Shown here piece by piece: positions 1 through 10,913 of a stretch of 64,000 nucleotides of DNA (position 1 is its first letter; every line of letters starts with the position of its first letter). This stretch comes from Sphingomonas hankookensis. Its GTDB lineage: Bacteria; Pseudomonadota; Alphaproteobacteria; Sphingomonadales; Sphingomonadaceae. The stretch covers positions 729,532 to 793,531 of the forward strand of contig NZ_JAKREV010000002.1 in NCBI RefSeq assembly GCF_022664465.1, read 5' to 3'. The notes beneath the pieces were generated by a model that had not been told where the DNA came from, did not search any database, and saw only the letters and a program-made list of their open reading frames with translations. The translations under genes were made by a program, and so were the position numbers.

Positions 1-670
1 ACGCTTCGGCATCGGTGCGGGTGAGCAGCGCTTCCTTGCCGCGATCGGCGAAGCTGGCCGGGTTGCGGGCATAGGCCTGCGCCTCGAACAGCGCGTTGCG
101 GAACATCGCCATCGCCGCCGGCCGGCTGCCGCCCGCCGCCCGCGCGCCGCTTTCGCCCCATTCCATGAACTGGAAGGCGCGCGGACGGGTGAGCGCGTCC
201 ATGTCGTTACCGAGGTCGATGACCGCGCCCTGCCCCGCGAAGATCGAGCCGGCATTGTCGGGCGCGACGATCGCGCGGGTCACGCCGTCGGTGCGGTTGA
301 TCGCGATCGGCGTCGCCCGCGGATTCACCGCCGAGGCAATGTCGAGCCCGGCGTTAAACACGCTGTCGCGCGCGGATGCGTCGTTGGTGGTCGACACGCC
401 GTCGACCTCGATGATGCCCAGACGGGTGAAGCCGGCGACGATGCCGGGCGTGACATAGCGTCCGCCGGCGTCGATCGTCTTGCCGCCCGCCACGGCGCCA
501 CCGCGCCCGGCCGAGACGACGCGGCCGCCGCGAATGACGACGGTGCCGCCCTCGATCGGGGCCGATCCGTCGCCGAGCACGAGCTTCGCATTGGTGATGG
601 TCACGTCCTGCGCGGCGGCGGGAACGGCGGTGGTGCCGGCGAGCAGCGCGGCGAGGAACAGGCGCTTCAC
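1..670 (-). CDS. amidohydrolase-like exported protein, probably non-catalytic (3' end outside window)
   Basis: The reading frame leaves the window after about 223 residues. A GTG start at 670 gives a clear signal peptide (VKRLFLAALLAG, then AAAQ before the mature part). The start overlaps the stop of the upstream amidohydrolase by 4 bases (GTGA), so the two are co-translated. The N-terminal beta-sandwich of metal-dependent amidohydrolases is recognisable (VTITNAKLVLGDGS, then RYVTPGIV). At the place where active members carry the HxH metal motif after TPG(I/L)(I/V)D, this protein reads AGFTRLG, so both histidines are missing. It is therefore probably a non-catalytic paralogue acting with its neighbour. 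The missing C-terminal half prevents checking the other metal ligands. Confidence 0.8.
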   Translation of the reverse strand, partial: MKRLFLAALLAGTTAVPAAAQDVTITNAKLVLGDGSAPIEGGTVVIRGGRVVSAGRGGAVAGGKTIDAGGRYVTPGIVAGFTRLGIIEVDGVSTTNDASARDSVFNAGLDIASAVNPRATPIAINRTDGVTRAIVAPDNAGSIFAGQGAVIDLGNDMDALTRPRAFQFMEWGESGARAAGGSRPAAMAMFRNALFEAQAYARNPASFADRGKEALLTRTDAEA

Positions 671-2088
671 TTCACATCCCCTTCGCCGGGCTGGCCGAGT
701 TCGAAATCGGACACCGGGCGTATCCGCGCATCATTGGCGTCGAACAGCAGCGCGCCGTCGACCCACACCTTTTCCGGCCGGGTATAGACGCTGAACGGAT
801 CGCCGTTCCACAGCACGACATCGGCCATCTTGCCGGGTTTGAGCGAGCCGGTGACCTGATCGACGCCCAGCGCCCGCGCCGGATTGATCGCCAGCCACGT
901 CCACGCATGTTCGGGGGTCACCGCCATGCCGGCGCGCTTGGCCGAGGCGATGACCTTCGCCACTTCCTGGTTGAGGCGCTGGATACCATTGGCGTCGTCG
1001 GAATGGATCATCGCGCAGGCACCCTGCCGGTCGAGGATCGCGAGGTTCTCACCGATCGCGTCGTAGCTTTCCATCTTGAAGCCGTACCAGTCGGCCCAGA
1101 CCGCCGAGCAGACGCCGCGCGCCTTCAGCAAATCGGCGATCTTGTAGCTTTCGACGGCGTGGTGGAAGGCGGTGACCTTGTACCCCATCTCCTGCGCCAT
1201 ATCCATGACGATCGCCATTTCGTCGGCGCGGTAGCAATGGTTGTGGACGAGGATTTCGCCGTCGAGCACGCCGCGCAACGTGTCCATCGCGATGTCGCGG
1301 GTCGGGGCGTCGCCGCCGTCGACCTCGTACTTGTCCCATTTGCGGTCGTATTCGCGCGCCCTGAGCCACGTCGCGCGATCGACCGCGACATTGCCCATGC
1401 GGGTCGAGGGCATCCGCCCCTTCGACCCATAGACGCGCTTCGGATTCTCGCCGCACGCCATTTTCAGGCCATAGGGCGCGCCGGGGAACTTCATCGCCTG
1501 CATCGTGCGGCCATAGACGTTCTTGAGCGTGACCGAGCGGCCGCCCATCAAATTGGCGGAGCCGGGCAGGACCTGTAGCGTGGTGACGCCGCCATTGGTC
1601 AGCGCGCGGGCGAAACCCGGGTCCTGCGGCCAGACGCTGTGTTCGGCCCAGACCTCGGCCGTGACCGGGCCGGTCATCTCGTTGCCGTCGCTATGCGCGT
1701 CGACGCCGGGGCTGGGATAGTCGCCGAGATGGCTGTGGACGTCGATGATGCCGGGCGTCACCCATTTGCCCTGCCCGTCGATCACGATCACGCCGTCGGT
1801 GGCGGCGATCGATTGGCCGACCTCGACGATCTTGCCGTCACGAAACAGCACCGATCCCCGATCGATCCGCCCGCCCTCACCATCGTAAATGGTGACGTTG
1901 GTGACCAGCGTCGGCCGCCCCGGATAGGCGCGATAGGTCGAGGGGAACGGGTCGTGGTCATAGCCCTTGCCCGCGCCCGGCCCCTTGCCCTTGGGCGCGT
2001 CGGCCGAGGCGGAGCGCACCTCCTTGCCATCGCCGGTACAGGCGACCAGCCCGGCGGCCAGTGCCACCATCGTCAACGTTCGGATCAC
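667..2088 (-). CDS. amidohydrolase family lipoprotein (imidazolonepropionase-like)
   Basis: 473 residues. GTG at 2088 is chosen because an AAGGGGAG ribosome site lies 8 bases upstream and the N-terminus becomes a lipoprotein signal (hydrophobic stretch ending LVAC, Cys at about residue 17); a longer open frame upstream has no such support. The mature part has a G/K-rich linker and then the amidohydrolase fold: HxH (VHSHLG) after TPGIID, later histidines in LVHNHCY and AFHHAVE, and a late Asp in HSDDANG, matching the metal-ligand pattern of active enzymes. Closest recognisable groups are imidazolonepropionase and related hydrolases; the substrate cannot be read from sequence. It probably sits in the periplasm, membrane-anchored. 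It overlaps the downstream partner by GTGA. Confidence 0.87.
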   Translation of the reverse strand: MIRTLTMVALAAGLVACTGDGKEVRSASADAPKGKGPGAGKGYDHDPFPSTYRAYPGRPTLVTNVTIYDGEGGRIDRGSVLFRDGKIVEVGQSIAATDGVIVIDGQGKWVTPGIIDVHSHLGDYPSPGVDAHSDGNEMTGPVTAEVWAEHSVWPQDPGFARALTNGGVTTLQVLPGSANLMGGRSVTLKNVYGRTMQAMKFPGAPYGLKMACGENPKRVYGSKGRMPSTRMGNVAVDRATWLRAREYDRKWDKYEVDGGDAPTRDIAMDTLRGVLDGEILVHNHCYRADEMAIVMDMAQEMGYKVTAFHHAVESYKIADLLKARGVCSAVWADWYGFKMESYDAIGENLAILDRQGACAMIHSDDANGIQRLNQEVAKVIASAKRAGMAVTPEHAWTWLAINPARALGVDQVTGSLKPGKMADVVLWNGDPFSVYTRPEKVWVDGALLFDANDARIRPVSDFELGQPGEGDVK

Positions 2089-2117
2089 GCGGAAAACTCC
2101 CCTTCTTATCGTTCTTG

Positions 2118-2936
2118 TCAGGCGAAGACGTCGGACAGGTCGTGGCTGCCCGATCCTTCCTTCGCGGTACGGACTTCGTGATAGACGGCGGCGGCGCCGG
2201 CCGCCTGCAACATGCCGGTAAGCGTGCCGGTGACCAGCCGGACGATCGCCGCCGGCCAGAGACCGTTCACGCCGCCGATGGCCGCCGCCACCCCCTGCCC
2301 CAGCGCGGCAAGCAGCGTCCACAACAGCAGCGCGATCAGCAGCAACAGCAGCAGGCGCCAGCGCATCCCGCGCATCAGTTCGCCGCTGCGGGCGAAACAG
2401 TCGAAGACGCCGCGCCCTTCGCCGACCATCACCGGCAGGACGACGAACCACGTCAGCAACAGGATGATCGCCGGCACGAAGAGGAGCAGGAACCCCACCG
2501 CCAGCCCGATCGCGCTGAGGAGGACCAGCCCCAGTCCCGGCAACAGCCGTCGCCCGGCCAGCGCGAACGCCGCCCCGGGATCGGCGGCGCGCCCGGCGAG
2601 CGTATCGAGCGCGAGCCGGGTCAGCGCCAGTTGCACGAACGGCCAGAGCAGCAGCCCGATGATACCCGCACCGCCGAACACCCCCCATTTCGCGTCGGGA
2701 CTGCCCCCCAGCAGGAGCGGCATCAACGCGGACGGGGCGTTGAGGACGAAGCTGCCCCCAAGGAAGACCAGCGGCGCGCCGCCGACCGCGGCGAAGCTGT
2801 TCGACATCACCCGTCCGACGCCGAAGGCGTAGGGCGATCGCCGCCCTTCCCGCCATGCCCCGACAAGGATGATCGCGAGGGCCACGAGCGGGAGCACCAG
2901 CACCAGTATCCCGAGCGCCATCATGGCCGTCATCAT
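2118..2936 (-). CDS. multi-pass membrane protein of unknown function
   Basis: 272 residues with about six hydrophobic segments (for example around residues 5-25, 45-70, 85-105, 145-185 and 205-235) and a polar C-terminal tail ending SHDLSDVFA. The fold resembles the membrane domain found in glycerophosphodiester phosphodiesterase-like and DUF4013-type proteins, but I see no catalytic motif. Two adjacent ATGs lie after a GGGGGGAG site; the second (2933) has the better spacing of 5. It is transcribed away from the MoxR operon, so the two may share a control region at 2937-3055. The amidohydrolase gene follows on the same strand after about 29 bases. Confidence 0.78.
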   Translation of the reverse strand: MMTAMMALGILVLVLPLVALAIILVGAWREGRRSPYAFGVGRVMSNSFAAVGGAPLVFLGGSFVLNAPSALMPLLLGGSPDAKWGVFGGAGIIGLLLWPFVQLALTRLALDTLAGRAADPGAAFALAGRRLLPGLGLVLLSAIGLAVGFLLLFVPAIILLLTWFVVLPVMVGEGRGVFDCFARSGELMRGMRWRLLLLLLIALLLWTLLAALGQGVAAAIGGVNGLWPAAIVRLVTGTLTGMLQAAGAAAVYHEVRTAKEGSGSHDLSDVFA

Positions 2937-3055
2937 CACTCCCCCCGGCGCCGCCCCCGGCCCGTCGCCCGAAACTTGGGTGGAAAAGCGTTGCATGTAA
3001 ATCGGCGATTTGCTCCAAGCATCGCGACGCCAGCACGGCGACGGGGGAATGGTCG

Positions 3056-3730
3056 TTGGCGGGGGATCAGGTCGCGGAGAGCATGGGCCATGCCGCCGCG
3101 TCGGCGCCGCCGATCGATTCCGCAAAGGTCGATGCCGCGTGGAAGGCAATCCGCGCCGATGGATCGATCCAGTTCGACCTGCCCGAAAAGGCCGTACCGC
3201 CGCGCGACCCGCCGCCCGAATGGCTGGAACCGGCGCTGCGCGCGATCGGCAATTTCGTCGAATGGGTCGGTGGCGGCTGGCGCGTGATCCTGTGGGTCGT
3301 CGGCATCGCCATCGTCGTCGCATTGCTCTTCGCGGTCGTGCCGGGGTTGCGCGAATGGCTGGTCGAGAAGTTCGGGCGGCGGGCGGTCGAGGAGGCCCCG
3401 ATATGGGTGCCGACCGAGACGCGCGCCCGTGCGCTGCTGGAGGATGCCGACGCGCTGGCCGGCGAGGGACGCTATGACGAGGCGGTCCATTTGCTGCTGT
3501 TCCGCAGCATCGACGATATCGTCGCGTGGCGCGGCGATGTGGTGCGCCCGGCCGATACCAGCCGCGACATCGCCCGCGCCGATGCGCTGCCCGAGAATGC
3601 GCGCGGCGTGTTCGCCGGGATCGTGGCGGCGGTCGAGCGCAGCCTGTTCGGCGGACGCGCGCTGGATGCGGGCGACTGGCAGCAGGCGCGCGCCGATTAT
3701 GCCGGGTTCGCGTTGAAGGGTGCGCGATGA
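3056..3730 (+). CDS. DUF4129 domain-containing membrane protein
   Basis: 224 residues. TTG at 3056 is used because GGGGGA stands 7 bases upstream; an in-frame ATG at 3083 is the alternative. A polar N-terminus is followed by one membrane segment (about residues 75-100, WRVILWVVGIAIVVALLF). The C-terminal cytoplasmic helical domain (RARALLEDADALAGEGRYDEAVHLLLFRSIDDI) is the typical DUF4129 signature. In known loci this protein accompanies MoxR ATPases and DUF58 proteins in membrane or envelope stress functions. It is the first gene of the overlapped operon and ends in an ATGA overlap with the DUF4350 gene. Confidence 0.85.
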   Translation: MAGDQVAESMGHAAASAPPIDSAKVDAAWKAIRADGSIQFDLPEKAVPPRDPPPEWLEPALRAIGNFVEWVGGGWRVILWVVGIAIVVALLFAVVPGLREWLVEKFGRRAVEEAPIWVPTETRARALLEDADALAGEGRYDEAVHLLLFRSIDDIVAWRGDVVRPADTSRDIARADALPENARGVFAGIVAAVERSLFGGRALDAGDWQQARADYAGFALKGAR

Positions 3731-4937
3731 ACCAGTCGTCGTCGCCCTTCGCCGTCCGTACGGTCGTGATCCTGGTGATCGGCGGCGCGCTGCTGCTGCT
3801 GGCATCGATCCTGATGTCGGGGTTCGGCGACGAGATCGCGCGGGTGGCGGGCGACGCCCCCGCCGCCGACCGCAAGGATGGCGCGGGTTATCATGCGTTC
3901 AAGCGGCTGGTCGATGCGGTGCAGCCGCCACGGAGCGCGCCCGGGGAACCGCAGGTCACGTCGGCGATCCTGATCCTGACCCCGACCGAGGCGACCCGTC
4001 CGGAGGATGTGAAGGCGATCGTCGACAAACGCATATCGCTCGCCGAAGTGGCGTCGGATGATGACGACGAGGATGCGGCGCCGCTGCGCTATCCGACCCT
4101 CATCATCCTGCCCAAATGGCAGGTCGAAAAGCTGCCGTTGCAGGACCGGGTGCAGCGCACCGGCGAGGTGAACGGGTACAAGGTGTCGCGGCTGATCCCG
4201 ACCGAATCCGACCGCCATGTCGAGTACCGCAGCGATATCGGCATCGCGGCCGAGGAATATCCCGCGCTGCGGCCGTTCGCGCTGCCCGACCGGCCAGTGA
4301 GCGCGGTGCTGGGCAAGACGATCTATCCGCTGATCGGGGCGCGCGACGGGGCGGCGGTGCTGGGGCAGGTCGGCAGCAGCGATACGTTCGTGCTGGTCGA
4401 CCCCGATCTGGTCAACAACCGCGCGCTGGCGGACGAGCGCAATGCGAAGGCAGCGCTCGCCATGCTGCGTGCGATCGATCCCGAAAATGACGGACGCGCG
4501 GTGTTCGACAAGTCGCTGCATTATGCGCGCGGCGACCGCAATCTCGTCAAGCTGCTGTTCCTGCCGCCGTTCCTGGGGGTCACGCTGGCGCTGATCGCCG
4601 CAGCCGTGCTGGCGGGGATCGCTGCGGCCGGTCGGTTCGGGCCGCCGATCGCCGAAAAGCGCGCGGTGGCGGCGGGCAAGCGCGCGCTGATCGACAATAT
4701 CGTGGCGCTGACCCGGCTGGCGGGACGTACGCCGCAGGCGGGGCCGCACTATGCCGACACGATGCTGGAGGTCGTGTCGCGCCGGTTGCTGATCGGCGAG
4801 ACGCCCTCAGCCGAACGGCTCGACCGGGTGCATCCCGGCTATTCCGATATCGACCGTCGCCTGCGCGATGCCCGCACCAAAAGCGAGGCATTGGCGGCGG
4901 CGAAAGACCTGACCGCATGGAAGAAGGAAACAGGCGC

Positions 4938-4941
<4 letters not shown>
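3727..4941 (+). CDS. DUF4350 domain-containing membrane protein
   Basis: 404 residues, beginning [10 protein letters not shown] at the ATGA overlap with the preceding gene. One membrane segment is near the N-terminus (about 12-32). A soluble domain follows with the DUF4350 pattern: [10 protein letters not shown], then [15 protein letters not shown] and [11 protein letters not shown] second membrane segment is near residues 278-302 and a basic cytoplasmic tail follows. The soluble domain resembles the periplasmic sugar-binding-like fold of GldG/DUF4350 proteins. Its place between DUF4129 and MoxR is conserved in this operon type. No catalytic residues are apparent. Confidence 0.83.
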
Positions 4942-5890
<949 letters not shown>

Positions 5891-5894
<4 letters not shown>

Positions 5895-7120
5895 TCGTGC
5901 CCACGCCCCGCGCGATCCAGCTGACCGCGCTCGCCGCGCCGGTCGGGCTGGCGCTGGGCGTCGTGGCGCCGGCGGCGTGGATCGCCGCGCCGATCTGGAT
6001 TTTGGGGCTGGTGCTGTTGATCGTCGCCGATGCGCTGTTGGCGAAGAAGCCGGCGCTGGCGATGCCGACCCTGCCCGCGACGCTGAATATCGGCGAAGGC
6101 TTCACGCTGGGCAGCGACGATATCGCGGCCGAGTTCGATGGGCCGGTCGACCGCACCGCGCCGGGCAGGTTCCGCGCGATGCGGCGCGGCAAGGCGCAAC
6201 TGCGGCGGCTCTGGGCGCGGCGTGCCGGGCCGATGGGGCTGGCGTGGCGGCAGGTAAGCGCCAAGTCCGATCGCGCGATTCCGGTCCTGCCCGATATCCG
6301 CCCGGTGCGCGATCAGGGGATGCGCCAGTATCTGAACAGCGTGTCGGCGGGCAATCGCCTGCGCCGCGACCATGGCGACGGGCAGGATTTCCAGGTGCTG
6401 ACCGAGTTCCAGCCGGGCATGGAGCGCCGCGCGATCGACTGGAAGGCATCGGCGCGCCACGCATCGCTGCTGGCACGCGAATTCCACACCGAACGCGACA
6501 ACATGATCGTGTTCGCGGTCGATGCCGGTCGGGCGATGACTGATCCGGTCGGCGACGTGCCGCGGATCGACCGGGCGGTGTCGTCCGCGCTGCTCGCCGC
6601 GTTCGTGGCGCTGAAGTCGGGCGACCGGGTGCGGCTCTATTCGTTCGCGGCACGCCCGCAGGTCGACAGCGGCAGCATCACGGGCGGCACGCGCGGCTTC
6701 GCCCGGCTGCACCACGCCGCCGCCGACATCGATTACGGCGTGGAGGAGAGCAACTATACGCTCGGCCTCGTCACGCTCGACCAGAAGCTCGACCGGCGGG
6801 CGCTGATCGTGCTGTTCACCGAATTCACAGACACGACCAGCGCCGAATTGATGCTGGCGGCGGCGCAGCGGATGCTGAAGCGCCACCGCGTATTGTTCGT
6901 GCTGTTCCGCGATACCGAGCTGGAGGGGCTGCGGGACCATGCGCCGCAAAGCGCCGACGATCTGGTGCGCGCGAACGTCGCGCAACTGCTGCTGCGCGAC
7001 CGGGCGATCGTCATCGAACGGCTGCGGCGGATGGGCATCGACGTGATCGAGGCGACGGCGGACGCGATGCCGCTGGCACTGGTCGAACGCTATGTGAACC
7101 ACCGGGAGCGCGGCCGATGA
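5891..7120 (+). CDS. DUF58 domain-containing protein, MoxR partner
   Basis: 409 residues, start set by the ATGA overlap. Two hydrophobic stretches lie at the N-terminus (about 10-50), then a beta-rich region and the DUF58 core with the typical [15 protein letters not shown] segment. A VWA-like fold follows ([12 protein letters not shown], a degenerate MIDAS-type strand, and later [13 protein letters not shown]). DUF58 proteins are the usual physical or functional partners of MoxR ATPases. It overlaps the SpoIIM-like gene by ATGA. Confidence 0.9.
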
Positions 7121-8109
7121 CCGTCACCTTTGCCACGCGCCATTTCCGCGCCGAGCGCGAGGCCGACTGGGCGCGGCTGGAGGAGCTGCTCGGCAAGCTG
7201 GAGGCGAAGTCGCCCCGCCGGTTGTCCGACGAGGATCTGGTCGACCTGCCCCGCCTGTACCGCGCCACGCTGTCGTCGCTGTCGATCGCGCGGGCGACGT
7301 CGCTCGACGCATCGCTGGTCGGGTATCTGGAGGCGCTGTCGACCCGCGCCTATTTCGCGCTCTATTCGGCGCGCGAACCGTGGTTGCGGCAGGTGAAGGC
7401 GTTCTTCACGACATTGTGGCCGCGATCGGTGCGGGCGATCGCCCCCGAACTGCTGCTCGCCACCGCGCTGCTGATCCTGAGCGCGGTTGCGTCCTATCAC
7501 CTCGTCCGTACCGATCCGGCATGGTATTCGGCGATGATCTCGCCTGAAATGGCGAGCGGGCGCGACATGAACGCCAGCGCGGCGACGCTGCGGGAATCGA
7601 TCTATGGCGAACCGAACGAGAGCGGACTGGAAATCTTCGCGACATTCCTGTTCACGCATAACTCGCAGGTGTCGATCATGGCGTTCGCGCTCGGCTTCCT
7701 GTTCGGTATCCCCACGATCATCCTCGCGGTGCAGAACGGTGCGCTTGCGGGTGCGATGTTCGCCGCGTTCGTGCCGCATGGCCTCGGCTGGGGGTTTTTC
7801 GCGTGGCTGATGATCCACGGCACGACCGAGATCGGCGCGATCGCCATCGCCACCGCCGCGGGGATGCATATCGGGCGCGCGGTCGCCTTTCCGGGAGAAC
7901 GCACGCGGATGGCGGCGGCGGCCGATGCGGGGACGCGCGGCGCGATCGTGATGATCGGCGTCATCCTGATGCTGCTGATCGCCGGACTCCTCGAAGGGTT
8001 CGCGCGCCAGTTGGTGACCGACGACAGCGCGCGGCTGGCGATCGGCGGGACGATGCTGGCGCTGTGGACGCTCTATTTCACCTTCGGGGGCCGTCGTGGC
8101 GCGGCGTGA
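7117..8109 (+). CDS. stage II sporulation protein M (SpoIIM) family membrane protein
   Basis: 330 residues with a soluble helical N-terminus (FRAEREADWARLEELLGKLE) and about five membrane segments from residue 110 on, including the SpoIIM/DUF95 pattern FLFTHNSQVSIMAFALGFLFGIPT and the HGTTEIGAIAIATAAG segment. The family is named from sporulating bacteria but is common in non-sporulating proteobacteria within MoxR operons; there is no sign of sporulation here. Its start overlaps DUF58 by ATGA, and its end overlaps the RDD gene by 14 bases. Confidence 0.9.
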   Translation: MTVTFATRHFRAEREADWARLEELLGKLEAKSPRRLSDEDLVDLPRLYRATLSSLSIARATSLDASLVGYLEALSTRAYFALYSAREPWLRQVKAFFTTLWPRSVRAIAPELLLATALLILSAVASYHLVRTDPAWYSAMISPEMASGRDMNASAATLRESIYGEPNESGLEIFATFLFTHNSQVSIMAFALGFLFGIPTIILAVQNGALAGAMFAAFVPHGLGWGFFAWLMIHGTTEIGAIAIATAAGMHIGRAVAFPGERTRMAAAADAGTRGAIVMIGVILMLLIAGLLEGFARQLVTDDSARLAIGGTMLALWTLYFTFGGRRGAA

Positions 8110-9001
8110 GCGCAAGGCCCGCAAGCCGCGGGCACCCCGCACGCTCGACCGGCAACTGGTCACGCCCGAGGGTGTGCCGCTGAACCTGCGGCTGGGGTCG
8201 GCGGGGGCGCGGGCCAGCGCGTTCCTGATCGATGCGATCATCATGCTGGCGGTGCTGATCGGGGCGTCGCTGCTGATCCTTGCGCTGGTGAGCGGCGGCC
8301 CGAGCGGCGCGTCGTCGCTCTACGCGGTCGTGTGGCTGCTCGGCTTCTTCCTGCTGCGCAATTTCTATTTCGTCCTGTTCGAGGCGGGGCGGCGCGCGGC
8401 GACGCCGGGCAAGCGGCTGATGAAGCTCAGGGTCGTGTCGCGCAGCGGCGCGCGGCTGACCGGCGCGGCGGTGATGGCGCGCAACCTGATGCGTGAGATC
8501 GAGGTGTTCCTGCCGCTGTTCTTCCTCCTCTTCGCCTTTGCCGAGGGGATGGCGACCGCGTGGACCGCGACGCTGGCGCTGGGATGGGCGCTGATCCTGC
8601 TGTTCCTGCCCGTCTTCAACCGCGACCGGTTGCGCGCGGGCGACCTGATCGCAGGGACATGGGTGGTGGAGCGCGAGGTGCGCAAGCTGGGCGAGGACCT
8701 GCTGATCCAGACCGCGCATGAAAAGGACATGGCGCGGATCGCGCCGTTCACGGCGGCCGAACTGGACGCCTATGGCGCGTTCGAGCTGCAACGGCTGGAA
8801 GACGTGCTGCGGCGGAACGACCGGTCCGACCTGTTCGCCGTGTCCACCGCGATCCGCCGCAAGCTGGGCCGGACCGACGAGGGCGCAGACCTGGCGTTTC
8901 TCGAAGCCTATTACGCAGCGCTGCGCCACCATCTTGAACGAAAATTGCTGTTCGGGCAGCGAAAGCGCGACAAATACGACCAAATTAGCGCCAATTCGTA
9001 A
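8096..9001 (+). CDS. RDD family membrane protein
   Basis: 301 residues from a GTG at 8096 that lies inside the end of the SpoIIM-like gene, with CGGGGG upstream. A basic N-terminus (RRERKARKPRAPR) leads into the RDD domain: the LIDAIIMLAVLIGASLL segment, then TPGKRLMKLRVVSRSGARLTG, which is the RDD signature, and two more membrane stretches (about 140-185). The C-terminal 100 residues are soluble and helical. RDD proteins are small multi-pass proteins, some proposed as ion antiporters; the role here is unknown but its place as last gene of the MoxR operon is typical. Confidence 0.88.
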   Translation: MARRERKARKPRAPRTLDRQLVTPEGVPLNLRLGSAGARASAFLIDAIIMLAVLIGASLLILALVSGGPSGASSLYAVVWLLGFFLLRNFYFVLFEAGRRAATPGKRLMKLRVVSRSGARLTGAAVMARNLMREIEVFLPLFFLLFAFAEGMATAWTATLALGWALILLFLPVFNRDRLRAGDLIAGTWVVEREVRKLGEDLLIQTAHEKDMARIAPFTAAELDAYGAFELQRLEDVLRRNDRSDLFAVSTAIRRKLGRTDEGADLAFLEAYYAALRHHLERKLLFGQRKRDKYDQISANS

Positions 9002-9045
9002 TTGGTTACACTTGGCATTAACGTCGGCCGGTACATGACGTCGGC

Positions 9046-10812
9046 ATGGCGACGTGGATCAGCAGGCAACGGATCGGGCTCTTTACCGCCCTGATCTATT
9101 TTCTGCTGGCCGGGTTCGCGATGGCGATGAACCGGCATGGCGGGCTGTTGACCATGTCGCCCGCCACGCCGTTCCTGCTGGCGATGCTGATCGGACGGTC
9201 GCGGCGGCAATGGGGGCCGATCCTGATCGGGGCGACGATCGGCAGCGTCGCGGCGTCGAGCATATTCGGTTTCGGCGCGATCTTCGCACTGCCGATGGCC
9301 GCCGCCCGGGTCGGTGAGGTCGGGGTCGCGGCATGGCTGTTCAACCGGCTGCGCGTGCGGCGCGGGTTTCTGGCCTCGCTGGAGCGGGTCGGGCGGTTCG
9401 TCGCCGCCGTCGGGATCGCCGGGCCGGCCCTGGGCGCTACGATCGCGGCAACGACGGTCGCCATCGGATACGACCTGCCGTTCGAACAGCAATGGCGACT
9501 ATGGTTCGTCGGGCATAGCCTGAGCATGATTTCGCTCACCCCGGTCATCTCGCTGATCCTGTCGGGTGCGATCCGGCGATGGTGGCGCGATGCGCCGCAT
9601 CCGTTGCGGCTGGAGGGGGTGTTGCTGATCGGTGCGACGACCGTCGTCGCGGTCGGGGTGTTCGGACAGGACCATGTGCCGCTGCTGTTCCTGCCGATCC
9701 TGCCAGTCATGCTGACGACGTTCCGGCTGGGGCTGATCGGTGCGGGCGCGTCGTCGGTCGTGCTGGCGCTGGTCGGCGGCTATGCGACGCTGCACGACAT
9801 GGGACCGGGCAATTTCCTGGGCAGCGGGATCCAGACGCGGATGGAGTTCCTGCAACTCTATCTGGCGTGCACCGTGCTGACCGCCTTTCCGGTCGCGGCC
9901 GATCTCAGCCGGCGGCAGGCGCTGTACCGGCGGCTGGGGGAGAGCGAGGCGCGCTATCGTCTGCTTGCCGATCATTCGACCGATATCGTCTTGAGCGTCG
10001 ATATCGATGGGCGCATTCGGTATGTGTCGCCGTCGTTCGAGCAGATCACCGGGACCGATCCGGCCGGGCTGACGGGACAAATGGTGTTCGACCTGGTCGA
10101 CCGCGTCGACCGGATGGTGGTGATGACCGCGCATCGCGACGCGATCGCCGACCCGCGCGGCACGCAGATCGTCGAATATCGCGCCCGGGTGCATGGCGGG
10201 GCGCAGCGCTGGTTCGAAACGCATACCCGTGCGGTGCTGGATGGCGACGGCATGGTCGGCGGCACGGTGTCGATGATCCGCGACGTGTCGCACCGCAAGT
10301 CGCGCGAGGCCGAATTGTCGCGCGCGGCTTCGACCGACCCGCTGACGGGCCTCGCCAACCGACGGGTGTTCGATGCGGCCTTGGCGGCGCGGATCGCAGC
10401 CGGCGGGCACGCCATCGCGGGCTGTGTCGCGGTGTTCGACATCGACCATTTCAAGACGGTCAACGACCGGTTCGGCCATGATACCGGCGACAAGGTGTTG
10501 CAGGCGTTCGCCCGCATGGCGCGCGGAGTGATGCGCGAGGGCGACGTCGTCGCGCGGCTGGGCGGCGAGGAATTCGGCATCCTGTTCCCCGATACCGGCA
10601 TCGAACAGGCGCATAGCCTGTGCGAGCGGCTGCGCACGACGCTGGCCGCGACCAAGCTGCGCCACGGCCCGTCGATCGTCGAGTTGACAGTCAGCGCCGG
10701 GATCGCCGCGATCGACGGCAATGACAGTGCGACGGCGGTGCTGCGCGCGGCCGACCGCGCACTCTATGCCGCCAAGGCCGAAGGGCGCGACCGGTTGCGC
10801 CGCGCCGCCTGA
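9046..10812 (+). CDS. MASE1-PAS-GGDEF diguanylate cyclase
   Basis: 588 residues. Residues 1-285 form a MASE1-type sensor of about eight membrane segments. A PAS domain follows (about 300-420; YRLLADHSTDIVLSVDIDGRIRYVS) and then a GGDEF domain (about 430-588). The active-site loop is GGEEF at 506-510, a functional variant, and REGD at 497-500 sits five residues before it, matching the RxxD inhibitory c-di-GMP site. The enzyme should make c-di-GMP from two GTP at the inner membrane under product inhibition. It starts 44 bases after the RDD gene without an obvious strong ribosome site. Confidence 0.9.
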   Translation: MATWISRQRIGLFTALIYFLLAGFAMAMNRHGGLLTMSPATPFLLAMLIGRSRRQWGPILIGATIGSVAASSIFGFGAIFALPMAAARVGEVGVAAWLFNRLRVRRGFLASLERVGRFVAAVGIAGPALGATIAATTVAIGYDLPFEQQWRLWFVGHSLSMISLTPVISLILSGAIRRWWRDAPHPLRLEGVLLIGATTVVAVGVFGQDHVPLLFLPILPVMLTTFRLGLIGAGASSVVLALVGGYATLHDMGPGNFLGSGIQTRMEFLQLYLACTVLTAFPVAADLSRRQALYRRLGESEARYRLLADHSTDIVLSVDIDGRIRYVSPSFEQITGTDPAGLTGQMVFDLVDRVDRMVVMTAHRDAIADPRGTQIVEYRARVHGGAQRWFETHTRAVLDGDGMVGGTVSMIRDVSHRKSREAELSRAASTDPLTGLANRRVFDAALAARIAAGGHAIAGCVAVFDIDHFKTVNDRFGHDTGDKVLQAFARMARGVMREGDVVARLGGEEFGILFPDTGIEQAHSLCERLRTTLAATKLRHGPSIVELTVSAGIAAIDGNDSATAVLRAADRALYAAKAEGRDRLRRAA

Positions 10813-10913
10813 CGACCGCCCCGATCCGGCACGGGTCGATCGACACGCAGGGTCGACGCCGGTGCGATCGCTGCTAGGATCGCCGGTCGAAGCGGACACA
10901 GGGGAGAAGCCGG

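Noticed and set aside
2089..3875. Long minus-strand open frames upstream of the true starts of the amidohydrolase and membrane protein genes
   Set aside because: They run antisense to well-supported genes, are Arg/Pro-rich in translation and lack ribosome sites; the lipoprotein signal and the ATG with GGGGGGAG mark the real starts.
7117..8109. Sporulation function suggested by the SpoIIM name
   Set aside because: No other sporulation gene is present, and this family is common in MoxR operons of non-sporulating proteobacteria.
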